In this document: positions 10,573 to 21,120 of the stretch, one piece after another
How the letters are laid out: every line of letters begins with the position of its first letter
How positions within the stretch are numbered: the first letter of the stretch is position 1
Source of the DNA: Balamuthia mandrillaris
Lineage: Eukaryota; Discosea; Longamoebia; Balamuthiidae
Reading direction: 5' to 3'
Length of the DNA: 64,000 nucleotides
Assembly (NCBI GenBank): GCA_031835245.1
Contig: JAVKOQ010000087.1
Span: 123,840-187,839 of the forward strand
Notes under the pieces: generated by a model
The model's database searches: none
The model's input: the letters and a program-made list of their open reading frames with translations, nothing else
What the model was told of the DNA's origin: nothing
Translations under genes and position numbers: made by a program

Positions 10573-11105
10573 AGAGTTAACAAGGAAAAATAAGCATAGA
10601 ACACAGGAGCGAACCTCAATTCCAGAAACTCTAATTTCTCTCCACATTTAGCCACCAGAGAAGACAACGCAACCACAAAGCACTCTACAGAGGAGAGGTT
10701 GATCTGTCTCAAGTTGTTCCGTTCGTTCAAAGCGTTGGCAATGGCTGTCAGGACCTCTCCATCCGGGTCCTTCAAACCGCTGAGGTCCAAGGAATGGATG
10801 TTGCTGCAGGAGGGAAGAAAGATGGAAAAGTGGCACGGCCGCAAGGAAAGAGGTGGCCGTGGGGGTAGTGACCCGTAATCATTGTAGGAGAAGAGGGATG
10901 GCGGCAGGGCCAGCGGAGACTGGGTTGCCGTTAATGCGCGGAAGAGGAGGTCCTGCAAGCAATGTTCTTTGAGGTCCGCGGGAAGTGATTGTTGGATGAG
11001 GGCAGCGCTGGGAGCAAGATACCGTACTAACGGGTCGATGCACAGCAATGCAAGAGGAGGAACAGAGGAGGCACAAGAAGAAGAACAACAAGAATTGAGA
11101 TCCAT
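9702..11105 (-). CDS. Leucine-rich-repeat protein, short paralog
   Basis: Exons 11105-10615, 10528-10354 and 10187-9702 give 383 residues. LRR-like units are visible: IHSLDLSGLKD, LRQINLSSVEC, LEFLELR, LEYLDLSFTDL, LRVLLLQGN and LHRLNLLDCGSLRL. They resemble the cysteine-containing LRRs of F-box/LRR proteins, although no F-box was seen. The N-terminal ~50 residues (CIDPLVRYLAPSAALIQQSLPADLKEHCL) recur in the large plus-strand gene ending at 41444, with the same two intron positions. This copy lacks the ankyrin and propeller parts of that larger protein. The second intron contains a (GAA)n run at 10250-10320. It converges on the PDI-family gene, 80 bp away. A role as an adaptor or protein-binding module is inferred only. 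Confidence 0.75.
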
Positions 11106-11511
11106 GTCTGTTCTTGTAATGCTCCTCTCTTTCAGGACGACACGATCATTCTATTCAGAGAGACGCAGGAATTCATAAAATGTAAAGCATCTAAACTATT
11201 TAATGAATTTCAGGCATTTGAAATACGTCAAAAATGTGAAGAATTTCACTGACAAAAAAAAGAAAGGAAAGAAACAGAAACGAAAAATCGTTTCGGCCGT
11301 TTTGTTGCAAAACTTCCGACGACATCCCACCCCTCACCCCCCCCTCTTTCCCTCTTCCCCACAACAACAACCTTTTTATATCCTTGGGTGGTGGTTTTGG
11401 ACTTTGAAAAAAAAAATGGTGACCTTTCTTCTATTTGTTTTTTTTTTTTTTTTTTTTTTTTCTCATTTCAACAAAAAAAATTACACATAGAACTCCACGG
11501 AAGAAAAACAG
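11106..11511. other. Divergent intergenic region, LRR gene / lipase gene
   Basis: No ORF of substance. A T-run of about 22 nt lies near 11440-11460, shortly before the lipase start codon, in otherwise A/C-rich DNA. It probably holds both promoters. Confidence 0.3.
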
Positions 11512-12037
11512 ATGTGGGAGTCGGGAGAGCTATCCCTTGCAGAGCAACAGGAGATAGAACAAGAGCTGGCCTCTCTGGAAGCAGGAGAGAAACACCAACA
11601 CCAGCAAGAAAACAACAACGCCGCCACCGAGGACGACGAAGCTAAAAATGGTGACGTGGTTGCAGTGGTGACATCCAATGCAGCTGAGGAGGAGGAGGAG
11701 GAGGAGGAGCAGGACGAGGAGAAGAAGAAGAAGGAGAGAGAGGACGAGGTCCAATGGGAGGTCTTGCCAGAGAGAGACATGGAGCTGAGCTTCAGGGATG
11801 ATGGCAAGGAGGAGGAGGCCCAGGCCGAGCAGCGACAGAGGGTGCAGAGACAGCTGGCGCAGGTTAGCTTCCTGGAGAAGAGGCTGCAACGAACGCTGAT
11901 CGACACGCTTGTGCTGGCTGCTGTGGCCCGTGCCATGTGGGAAGAGACCCACACCGCTGCGTACGTTTGCTTGCTTGTCTTCTCTTCTCTTTCTGTTTTT
12001 CTCTGTTTCTCTGTTCCTCTCCTCTTCCCGTCTCTTC

Positions 12038-12077
<40 letters not shown>

Positions 12078-15000
12078 ATCTTGGTCCTCCTCTGTTCTCT
12101 TCTGCTTCTCTGCTTCCTCCTTTCTTCTCCTCGTTTCTTGCCATGATTTTTCTTTGAGGTTTATGTGATTGTTGTTGTTTAACAGGCACGGAATGGAAGG
12201 AAGGGAGTACCATCTTTTGGTTTCCTCGGTGTTGAACGGCCTGAGGGAGCACGTCGAATCTTTAATAGAACGACAAGTACCAGAACAAAAGCAATTGGGA
12301 TTGTTGGCATTGGGTGGTTATCGCAGCCTCTTGCTCGTTACCCAGGAGTGTTTGAGCCATGCTCACTCCATTCTTTCGGTGTACACCAGAAGCCGTGTGC
12401 ACTCGCCAATCAACAACGTAATGTTTATTCTGCTTTGTTTGTTATTGTGTCGTTTACTTCCTTTTCGTTTCTGGTATTTAAACTTGCTTCACACAGACGC
12501 CAGCATTGTCAGTCGAAGATAAAGCCTCAAAGGAACACGAACGGGCAATGGGCGCTCATTCTCTCTCCACGTCACCTCAAGCGGAGGCGCCCATTTCTGC
12601 TTCCTTAGCATCGTCAAGGGACCGAAAGAAGCTAACTTCCTCCGCTCCTTCTGTACCTACAGTAGATGCTCCTCCTCGTCATAAAGCTTCAGCTGATCGT
12701 TCTGTTTCCTCTCCTTCCGGCTCTTCTACAAACAGCAACAACAGCGCTTCCACTCCACCTTTTTCTTCTTTTGCTTCTTCCATTTCTTCTGCCTTTTCTT
12801 CTGCCTTCTCCACTACTTCAGCAACCACTCCAAGAAGGAAATCACACACAACAACCACAGAACCAGATAAATGGATATCAAGCCCAGCAACTTCTTTGAC
12901 TCAATTGAAGGAAGAAATGGAGGGGACCCTCTCCCTCCTGCAACAGTTAGTTCACATTTTTAAGATATGTAATGTCATTCCATTGGATGCAGAGAAGTAT
13001 TTCAGCCTGACGTTGGATGAGATAGAGAACATGTTTCCCGAAAGTCTTGAATGGAAGTTGGATATGTTTCCTCATTACGTTGGCTTTGAGGTTAGTTCTC
13101 TCTCTCTCTCTCTCTCCTCTCCTCTCTCTCCTCTCTCGTTCTCTAAGGAAAATGCTCACTCTTTCTTGTAGTATTCCAAAGAGCTGATGCAGTATGTTCG
13201 CTTGTTGGATGTATTTTACATTGCATCCACAAAGGCCTATAACGCCACGAATCCTCTAACCAAGAAAACCATTTTCTCATCCTCTGTTGTTAAGTACAAC
13301 GTTCTACCCAAAGAAGCTGCTGTTCTTGTACGTGTCTCTGGTTCACTTTCTCATGTGATATTTCCATATTTTTCCCTAAATGAACTTCACAAACAAAAAG
13401 GCTGCAAACTGCAAGAAAAACTTATCCAGAGAAGTGCTCATTTCGGTATGGGAACTGCTGGAGGATCAGGTCTTTCGTTGGTTGGCCGTTAACTCTGGCT
13501 TCTTCCCCAAAGTGAAAATCACCGTCAACTCACGCATCACCATTCCGTTTCCTTCTTCTTCATCTCCCTCTTCTTCTCCTTCATTCTCTTCTGCTGCTTC
13601 GGTCGTATCACCTGATGAACAAAAGAAATCAAACTCTTCCTCTACAGACGAAGAAGTACCAGTAATCCATGCTCGTTTCTTCTGGCATCGTCCCAAGAAA
13701 AGGACTTCTACTTTATCCGCGTCACCAACTACCAACTCCACCACCGAAACTTCTGAGAAAGCCGGCAAACAGAAACCTACAACCGCAGAATCTCGCTTTG
13801 GTTCGTTCATGTCTTACGTCAGCCAACAATGGTCAAAAGAAGAAAAGCAACAACCCACAAAACAAGGCGCAACAACAACCGAGAACCACAACCACGATAA
13901 CAACGTTGAGGAGACACAGAAGGTGATGCAAGAGGAAACGACCAGTGCCCCAAAGAAGAAAGAGAAACAAAATGAAGAGGGTGGCGACGGCCAAGAACCC
14001 GCCTTCCTGATACTGCACATTCATGGAGGAGGATTCATCTCCCAAACCTCTAATTCACATTCGATGTACCTGAAGCAGTGGGCTCACGATCTTGGCATTC
14101 CTATCGTCAGCATTGATTACACGTTCGTTCCTACTCTCTCCCCCTCTTCTCTCTCCTTCTCCTCTAACCTCCTTTTTCTCCTCTCACAAAATAAAAAATA
14201 AAGCAAAGCGCCAGCAGGTCATTATCCAATTCCATTAACTGAATGTTATACGGCATACAAGTGGCTACAAACCAACTATCACCAGCTCGGCATTCCTCAC
14301 AACCCCCTTGGCATCCGCATTCTCTTAGCCGGAGACAGTGCTGGAGGTATTTTTTTTTTCTTTTCCCTTCTTTCTTGGTTCTGATATTCTTCTTTTCTTA
14401 TTTTCTTACCAAAACAAAAACAACAGGCAACTTATGTGCAGCTCTTACTTTGAAGGCATTAGAAGAGGACAAAGTGTTGCCTCCGATCGGCACTATCCTC
14501 TTCTATCCAGCAGTCACGTTGACGGCGACGGGAGGCATCTCTCGGCTGGCCTTTTGTCATGACCCTATTCTCAACTATCGCACTTTGATGCTTTGTCAAG
14601 AGGCTTATCTCAGCCCTGTTCAACAAGAGGTTTGTTCTTCCTTTTGCCCCTTTATCGCTTTGTTTTCGTTTTGTTTGTTTTTAACTTTTTAAAACATTCA
14701 GGCGGCCGCAACAGATTACTTTATAAGCCCAGGGGTTGCTCCAAACTATTTACTTGCGCAGTTCCCTCCAACTTTTGTTATTTTGGGTGGCATCGATCCT
14801 TTACTTGGTTTGTCATCCTTTTCTCTTCCCTCCTCTTCTCTTTATCGTTCTCTTCTCTCCTTTTCTTTCTTTCTTTCTCATGTTTTCTTTTTTCTTTTTT
14901 TCGTGCTTCTCTTCCTCCTCAGATGACGGGCTGCTCTTTGCGCAGAGGCTCAGGGAGAACGGACGACAAGTGACCATCAAGCTGTTCGACACCCTTCCGC

Positions 15001-15194
15001 ACGGATTCTTGAATCTCTCTCAGGCCATTCCCTCAGCTCAAAAGGCAGTTTCCTACACAACGGCTTGCTTCCGGCATCTCATACGAAACTTTTTGGAGGC
15101 TTCCAAAGATCCTTGGAACTCCAAGGACATTGCTTCTTCCTCCTCTTCTTCATCTTCCTCCTCTTCCGTCTCCTCTTCTTCGTTACCTGCTTGA
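11512..15194 (+). CDS. LIPE: Hormone-sensitive-lipase-like esterase/lipase
   Basis: Nine exons (11512-11960, 12186-12417, 12497-13090, 13172-13327, 13401-14122, 14204-14346, 14427-14629, 14702-14807, 14923-15194) give 958 residues. Catalytic alpha/beta-hydrolase features are HGGGF (oxyanion hole), GDSAGG (nucleophile Ser), a following DD near [11 protein letters not shown] and PHGFL (catalytic His). The N-terminal half includes [15 protein letters not shown] and an HSL-N-like helical region, as in animal hormone-sensitive lipase, so the call is HSL proper rather than a small HSL-like esterase. Family members hydrolyse diacylglycerol, cholesteryl esters and other lipid esters at lipid droplets. 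Long Ser/Thr/Pro-rich linkers (about residues 240-340) and a Lys/Gln/Glu insert before HGGGF enlarge it. The C terminus is a Ser run. It converges on the phosphatase gene, ends 121 bp apart. Confidence 0.85.
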
Positions 15195-15315
15195 AGAATT
15201 GAAGACCAAAGAGAACTTATTTTCTTTTAGAGAAAAGAAGAGAAAGGATAAAAGGTAACAACGTTTGAATTGCATACAAGAGAAAAATCAGAGAAGAGAA
15301 GTAAAGGATAGGCGT

Positions 15316-15518
15316 TCAGAGCCATTTGGGACGATGCTCAGGAAGAGGCAGGCTGACGAGATCCGTGTCAAAGAGCTCGATAAACTGTTCGTTGAGCAAA
15401 CGGACCTTATCACCAGCGTAGCGGCGGTACTCCTCAAAGATGGAAGTAAGGCTCCACCGTTGCAGCTTCCTCAAACAACCTATCACCGTTCCTTTGTTTT
15501 GTGGTGGCGTGTTAACAG

Positions 15519-15560
<42 letters not shown>

Positions 15561-15962
15561 CCAAGAAAAATGATAGGAAGAGAGACAAGAGCGAGAAGAG
15601 AAGAGAGAAAGAAGTTGTGAAGAACAAGAGAGAGGCAGAGAACGAGATAACAGAAGAACAAGAGGGCAAAATAATAAAGGAGAGTACGAGAGAAGAGAAC
15701 ACAGAGAGAACGGGAGGGCAGGGTGAAGGGTGAAAACCTGTTCGGTGACGACCGAGGTTACACATGATGGCCAAGGGATAGTTTTTGGGCTCGAGGATGA
15801 CCTTCAACGCCGAAATGACAACGTCCTCAGAGATTGGGCTCCACGGGTTGGCTATGCGCATCTGTGAGTCCTCCATTCCCAAGTGAAGCAGATCAATGTC
15901 CTGGTCGTCCACAAAATTGTAGCTAGTAAAGAGCTCAGTGAGAAAAGAAAGTGTGATTTCAA

Positions 15963-16003
<41 letters not shown>

Positions 16004-16173
16004 AGAGAAGAAATGTACAAAGGCTGGGAGGGATCATCAGGAGCGAGATAGATGATTGTTTTGAGATTCATACGCTCCAGGAAGGGAAAGTTAAGGACGT
16101 TGGGTTGGCCCGACCGATGAAAGTCCTCTTCCACCATACCATAGTTATTAGGAGGTATGTAAAGTGCGCCCAT
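15316..16173 (-). CDS. Siw14/Oca1-type atypical dual-specificity phosphatase
   Basis: Exons 16173-16019, 15922-15738 and 15491-15316 give 171 residues, the usual size for this family. The start is MGALYIPPNNYGMVEEDFHRSGQP; the typical GMVxxxxxRSGxP motif of yeast Siw14/Oca1 and plant PFA-DSPs is clear. The catalytic loop is CNLGRHRTG (CX5R; yeast and plant proteins mostly have CxxGKHRTG), followed by GCLRKLQRWSLTSIFEEYRRYAG, also conserved. Siw14-type enzymes hydrolyse inositol pyrophosphates, so a signalling or stress role is expected by family. Both introns carry long GA/CT runs. It lies tail to tail with the lipase gene. Confidence 0.88.
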
Positions 16174-16235
16174 TTTTTGTTTTGTTTTGTTTTTTTGTCT
16201 TTCTTTCTTTTTATTTTTTTTTTCTTTACACACAA

Positions 16236-16330
16236 AATGTTGCTGCTGGCGGGATTTGAACCGGCGGATTCATTTAAAAAATCCAAATTGTTGTCACCAC
16301 GATTCGAACCGGTGCGATGGAAATTAATTA
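16236..16330 (-). other. tRNA-like 3'-end remnants
   Basis: On the minus strand two copies of a T-arm-like sequence (CCGGTTCGAATC and CCGGTTCAAATCCCGCC) lie 50 bp apart. No matching 5' half or full cloverleaf could be drawn, so these look like fragments or strongly changed tRNA genes rather than working ones. Confidence 0.25.
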
Positions 16331-16352
16331 TGTCATGACGACACGAAAATAG

Positions 16353-17895
16353 TTAGGCCGAGTGTTTGCCTTTCTCTTTCTTGTCTTCTTCTTCTTCGGC
16401 TTCGGCTGCGGCTTGCTGGTCCTCCGCGTACTCCTTCTTGAACTGGGTGCGGTAAAGCTTGGCGTAGGTCCCGCCCTTCCGCAAGAGCTGCTCGTGGGTG
16501 CCCTGCTCCACGATGCGCCCCTCCTCCAGCACCAAGATGACGTCCGCCTGCAGTATGGTCGACAGCCGGTGCGCAATCACGAAGGAGGTCCTCCCCTCCA
16601 ACAGCGGGCGAATGGCTTCCTGAATGAAGCTCTCCGTCAGGCTGTCCAAGCTGGAGGTGGCCTCGTCCAGGATGAGCACTGCAGGGTCCCTCAACAACGC
16701 CCTGGCTATGGCGATCCTTTGCTTCTCCCCTCCGCTCAGCATGTACCCGTTCTCCCCCACGATGGTGTCGTAGCCCTTGGGAAAGTCGTTCACGATGGCC
16801 TCGTGGATCCTTGCTAGGCGACAGACCTCGTGTACTTGTTCCCCGGTGGCATCGGGCTTGGCCAGGAGGACGTTGTTGAAGATGGTGTCGTTGAAGAGGA
16901 CACAGTCCTGGGGCACCACCGCAAAGATCTCGCTCAGGTTCTGCAGGCGCAGGTCCCTAAGGTCATAGCCGTCCAGCAGGATCTCGCCCCCAGAGACATC
17001 GTATAAGCGAAGGAGGAGGGAGGTGAGAGTGGATTTGCCGGCTCCTGTTTTGCCAACAATGGCGCACATCTGGCCGGGCTTGATGTGGAAGGAGCAGTCC
17101 TGCAGCACGTATTTAAGCTCGGATTTGTTGGTTTTTTGTTGTTCCTCCAGGGTGTAGTCAGGGATGACTTCGCCTTGCCTGGTCACTTTGGCTGAACTCC
17201 AGAAGTAACGATCCACCTATTTATTTTTTTGTTCGTGTTAAAAGAGAAAGGAGAAGAGAAGAACAGAAGGGCGGATAAGGAAAAGAGAATAAACAGAAAA
17301 CAATAAAGGTACCCTCTTGATGGTGGCAGGACGTTCCAAGTCAAACAATTGATAGCTGAATTTGACACTGCGATACTCCACCTCTCCTCTCACATCCTGT
17401 TTTCGCAAGTTGATGCTCTGCTCCTTCTCTGCAATCTCCACGGGCAAGTCCAACACCTCCATGACGCGCTCGAAGCTGATGATGGACTTCAGGAAGCCGA
17501 TCCAGTCACTCATGAGGCCCATCAAAGGTCCATGAACCTGTCCCACGTAGGAAGTGAACGAAAAGAGAGCGCCAGGTGTGATGGTTCCCTCGAGCACGGC
17601 GTGTCCTCCCCAATAGTAGATGAAGGCGGTGGAAATGGAGCCAAGACTGCCGACGAACAGCCAAAACTTTTTGTCTCGCCATCTATGTTTTTGCTGTTCC
17701 TCCCACCGCTGTTAGAAAAAAAAGAACACGTGAGAAGGAAAGGAAATGCAGAATAAATTGGGTTTGTGATGAAAAATGAAAGAAAGCAAAGTACTTCGTC
17801 TAGTTTAGTAGCAAACTGTTCCACATTGTATTGTTGTAGGCCAAATAGTTTGGTGAGCTGCACACCCGATAGAGCCAATGTCTAAAACAATTTTT

Positions 17896-17943
<48 letters not shown>

Positions 17944-19147
17944 GATAAACAAGAGAAATGCAAACAGTTGAACATTTTAAAAAAGGTGTGTACCTCAGAA
18001 ACAAAGCTCCAGAGCTGTCTTCGCTTCAGGGCAACAGTGTTTTCATCTCTCTGCAGGCGGCTTGCCAACCACCGCGCAGGAAAGTAGAAGCAAGGAAATA
18101 GGAAAATGATGTACAATGAAAGGTAGGCGTTCATGTTTAGCATGAAAAAGAGGGCCAACCCTAGCTGAAAAAGGTTTCCCATAACGTCAACCATGTTGGA
18201 GGAGATGGCGGTATGGGCAGTGTAGACATCGTCAAACAGGCGTGAGGTTATCTCGCCTGACGGTGTCGCAGCAAAGAAGCGCACGCCTAATCGCTGAAAA
18301 TGTCTGTAATGAAAAGGTTCAAAACGAATTTCGTGCACACTGAAAAAGGTGAAGCAGAAGCAAAAGAAAACGAAGAACTACTTACGTGTACATAGCGGTT
18401 TGTAAGGCCATTGTGACCCGATGATCAAACACCGAGATAGTAAAGTCGCGTTGTTGAGAAACAAAGCGGTTTAGCAGAGGCAAAGCCACCGCAGCGAGTG
18501 CAAGCAAGTTAACCAGCATTCGGTTGTTATTCGGTATGGCATCATCGATCAACGTTTGGAAGATTTTGGGTTGAAGTGCACCTGTTTGTTTCAAACACCA
18601 GGCAATGAGAATGAGAATGAGAATGAGAAAGAGAGAGCGAGAGAGCGAGAGAGCGAGAGAGCGAGAGTGAGAGAAGGAGGAGAAGAAGAAAAAAGAAGAA
18701 GCATAGGAGGAACAAGAAGACGAAGAGGAAAGGAGTGTCACATGAGATAAGAAGAGAGAGAGCGAGAAGAAACAGAAGAGAGAGAGAGAGAGAGTGAAAG
18801 CGGAAGCGAAAGAATAGAAAAACTGTTACCAATAACTTTCAGAACAAAGAGAAGAAACATGGAAAAGAACAAAGTCCACTTGTGCGGCGCAGTGAACGAC
18901 CATATACGCTTCAACACCACCCATTTTTCGCGAACAAACTGAAACTTGTCCACCTGTTGCAGCGCCTTATCATCATCACCTTTTGGAACAAAAAAAACGG
19001 TAGTGAGAGAGAGTGTTGGAATCTTCTTTCTTTTTCCGTTCACCAAGTGACACTGATCATCCATCACCCGGAGCCAAAAATAAAAAACAAGCAAACAAAC
19101 AACACACCTGGCCGAAGGATGTTTCTCCACGCGCCCCACGACTCCAT
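16353..19147 (-). CDS. ABC half-transporter (ABCB-type, TMD-NBD)
   Basis: Seven exons (19147-19108, 18979-18830, 18581-18386, 18303-17994, 17881-17795, 17708-17313, 17216-16353) give 680 residues. The membrane domain has about six helices (for example WTLFFSMFLLFVLKVIG, LVNLLALAAVALPLL, LGLALFFML, LSLYIIFLFPCFYF) and the typical TPSGEITSRLFDDV loop. The nucleotide-binding domain has Walker A GKTGAGKST, Q-loop VVPQDCVLF, signature LSGGEKQR, Walker B AVLILDEATSSLD and H-loop IAHRLST, all intact. This is the layout of ABCB/MsbA/TAP-like half-transporters, which work as dimers; substrate and membrane are unknown, and no clear mitochondrial presequence is seen. The start at 19147 is inferred; an additional 5' exon is possible because the same open frame continues upstream to a CTCAG acceptor-like site. 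Confidence 0.87.
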
Positions 19148-19375
19148 GCCACCGCCCGTGATGTTGCGTCCTCCTCGTGGTCCTGGTATGGTGGCTGAGT
19201 TTTGTTTTTTTTAAAAAAAAATAAATAAAATAAAAATAAAAATATCCAGAGTATAGAACAAGAAGAAGGATGGAATCTTCGTACCACGCCACGAGTCACT
19301 CGCCCCGGCACGAAACAATGATGCAGCAAATGAAATGTTCCTCGAACTTGTTTCCTGCTTCTCCTTCTCTCATTT

Positions 19376-19407
<32 letters not shown>
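19376..19407 (+). repeat. poly-T run
   Basis: An almost uninterrupted T run of about 30 nt lies between the divergent ABC and HAD genes. Confidence 0.8.
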
Positions 19408-19409
<2 letters not shown>

Positions 19410-19526
19410 ACGACAACGTGGCTGTGAAGTTTCGCGTGGTGGGGGCTGGGATGCCAATATCTTGGTACATTGTGGATGATCCTCCACAACGGCTGGCGGA
19501 AAATCCGAGAACGCCATTTTGTGTTA

Positions 19527-19567
19527 CATGTCGTCATGGTGTGGGTGGGGAACATCATGACGACATG
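19527..19567. promoter_or_regulatory. 12-bp inverted repeat in a divergent promoter
   Basis: CATGTCGTCATG at 19527-19538 and its exact reverse complement CATGACGACATG at 19556-19567 are separated by 17 bp. They lie between the ABC gene (minus) and the HAD gene (plus), about 90 nt upstream of the HAD start. Related single copies occur at 16334, 31390 and 45695. Confidence 0.5.
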
Positions 19568-19653
19568 TGGGCTCAACAAATAACGAGTTCGAGCTCCTGG
19601 TTCGCAAAAACGAGAGAAGGACCGAAGCAACTGGGGTACCATCACCGGCGAAC

Positions 19654-20217
19654 ATGGAGAGTCGAAGGAGAGTGCTCTTCTTGGATGTGGACGGCGTGTT
19701 GATGCTCTTCCATCGGCGAGGAGAGTGGAACGAGAGCTGTTTGTTGCAGCTGAAACGCATCCTCACGGAGCTGCATCCTTTGGAATTAGTGCTGTCCTCC
19801 AACTGGAAACGGTCCGAGGAGAGCATGCAAAAACTGGTAGCACAGTTTAAACGACTGTGTTTTCCCGGTTGGGAGGAGGCCTCCGTGACAGACCTGCAAG
19901 TCACACCCGAGCTGGAGTATGAGACAAGCGTTGCTCACTCTCGCGTCAGAGAAATAGAGGAGTGGCTGCGCCGAGCGAAGGAAGAAAAGCCTTTGGTGTC
20001 GTCTCATTCGGGAGCAAGCCACTGCGACATTGCTTGGGTGGCTGTGGATGATATGAACCTAGAAGAGGCCGATGGAAACGTCATGAAGGGACACTTTGTT
20101 CGTACCGGTCGAGAGGAAGGGCTTGTTGAGAGTAAGGCAGACAAAGTCCTTGAGCTATTCCTACAACAGCAACATCAACAAGAAACCACTGCTTCAACAG
20201 TTATCCTGGAAGAATGA
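19654..20217 (+). CDS. HAD-like phosphatase domain protein
   Basis: Intronless, 187 residues. Motif I is VLFLDVDGVL (DxDGVL), followed by LVLSSNWKRS, which holds the motif II Ser, and AWVAVDDMN, the motif IV acidic pair. This is the shortened HAD fold often seen in uncharacterised proteins and in the phosphatase part of 'Swiss army knife' RNA-repair proteins. Substrate is unknown. The ATG at 19654 is chosen because the domain starts six residues later; upstream codons in frame have no ATG and no domain content. The tail is Gln-rich. Confidence 0.75.
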   Translation: MESRRRVLFLDVDGVLMLFHRRGEWNESCLLQLKRILTELHPLELVLSSNWKRSEESMQKLVAQFKRLCFPGWEEASVTDLQVTPELEYETSVAHSRVREIEEWLRRAKEEKPLVSSHSGASHCDIAWVAVDDMNLEEADGNVMKGHFVRTGREEGLVESKADKVLELFLQQQHQQETTASTVILEE

Positions 20218-20953
20218 ATGCCAACACGTGTTTTTTTTTTGTGAGTTTTTTGTGGCCACCAGGTGTCGACCTGTAACGGTGATCGCAACCACCTGTATAT
20301 TATTTGTTGCACCCTCACCTTCCTTCGATTCTACCTTCTTTACAGTGCCTTGCTTGCTTGCGCTCTCCGTACTAACGTAGCCTTTATGCTGTTGAGACTT
20401 CATGTTCTTCTCCATTGCGGAAGTTGGGTGGAGCAAGAATCGGAGCGGTCACCAAGGCGTCCTTCAGCGCCTCGAAAGTCCAAGCGAACTTGCGTTCCCG
20501 GTAAGCTGCTGTTCAGTTCAACAACTTGGGGCCCGCTCAACCTTGGTCCGGCCAAGAAAGTACCTGTCTTCATCCTCCTCCTCTGCAAGGGCGCTGGCTT
20601 TTATTGCTTGTGCTCGCAGGATTCAGGCCTTTGTTCAAGCATATCTGGATCGACGTGCAATGGTAGGGGTTAGCAGCGGTCCTTGTCGACACTGCAATTC
20701 CCGGCGAAAGGTAGCAGGGAAGCGCAAGGACTTTTTTTGCTGCCCTCTGTTCCCTTGCCATTTCTCTCTTTTCAGCCCTGAAAACAGGTCCATCAAAAAA
20801 AAAAAAAACAAAGTTGCATGTGATAAGGGTCGAACGGATGGCGTGAAGGTAGCTGTGATTAAAACCTATTAGGTAGCCAGCCACGAGGAAAACAAAAAAT
20901 GAAAAAAAAATAAAAGGAAAAAGAAAAAGAAAAGAGCAGGAGAGAGGGCTGAC
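20218..20953. other. Intergenic region with no intact gene
   Basis: Several ORFs exist but none looks like a protein apart from the short retroelement remnant at about 20400-20510. GTCGAC occurs at 20275 and 20686. An A-run of about 12 nt and purine-rich DNA precede the aminotransferase start. Confidence 0.35.
20400..20510 (-). mobile_element. Fossil fragment of a Ty3/Gypsy-like LTR retroelement
   Basis: About 35 codons on the minus strand resemble the end of reverse transcriptase where it joins RNase H in Ty3/Gypsy polyproteins (FAWTFEALKDALVTAPIL followed by a P-x-F). It is a broken, isolated remnant; no LTRs, integrase, gag or other parts were seen around it. It looks old. Confidence 0.5.
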
Positions 20954-21052
20954 ATGGAAACGCAGCAGCAGCAGCAGCAAGCCTCAGGCAGTACCTTTGA
21001 GTTCATTCCTTCCAAAAAGATTGAGAGCTTTGGTGCTACAGTATGGCATGGT

Positions 21053-21120
<68 letters not shown>

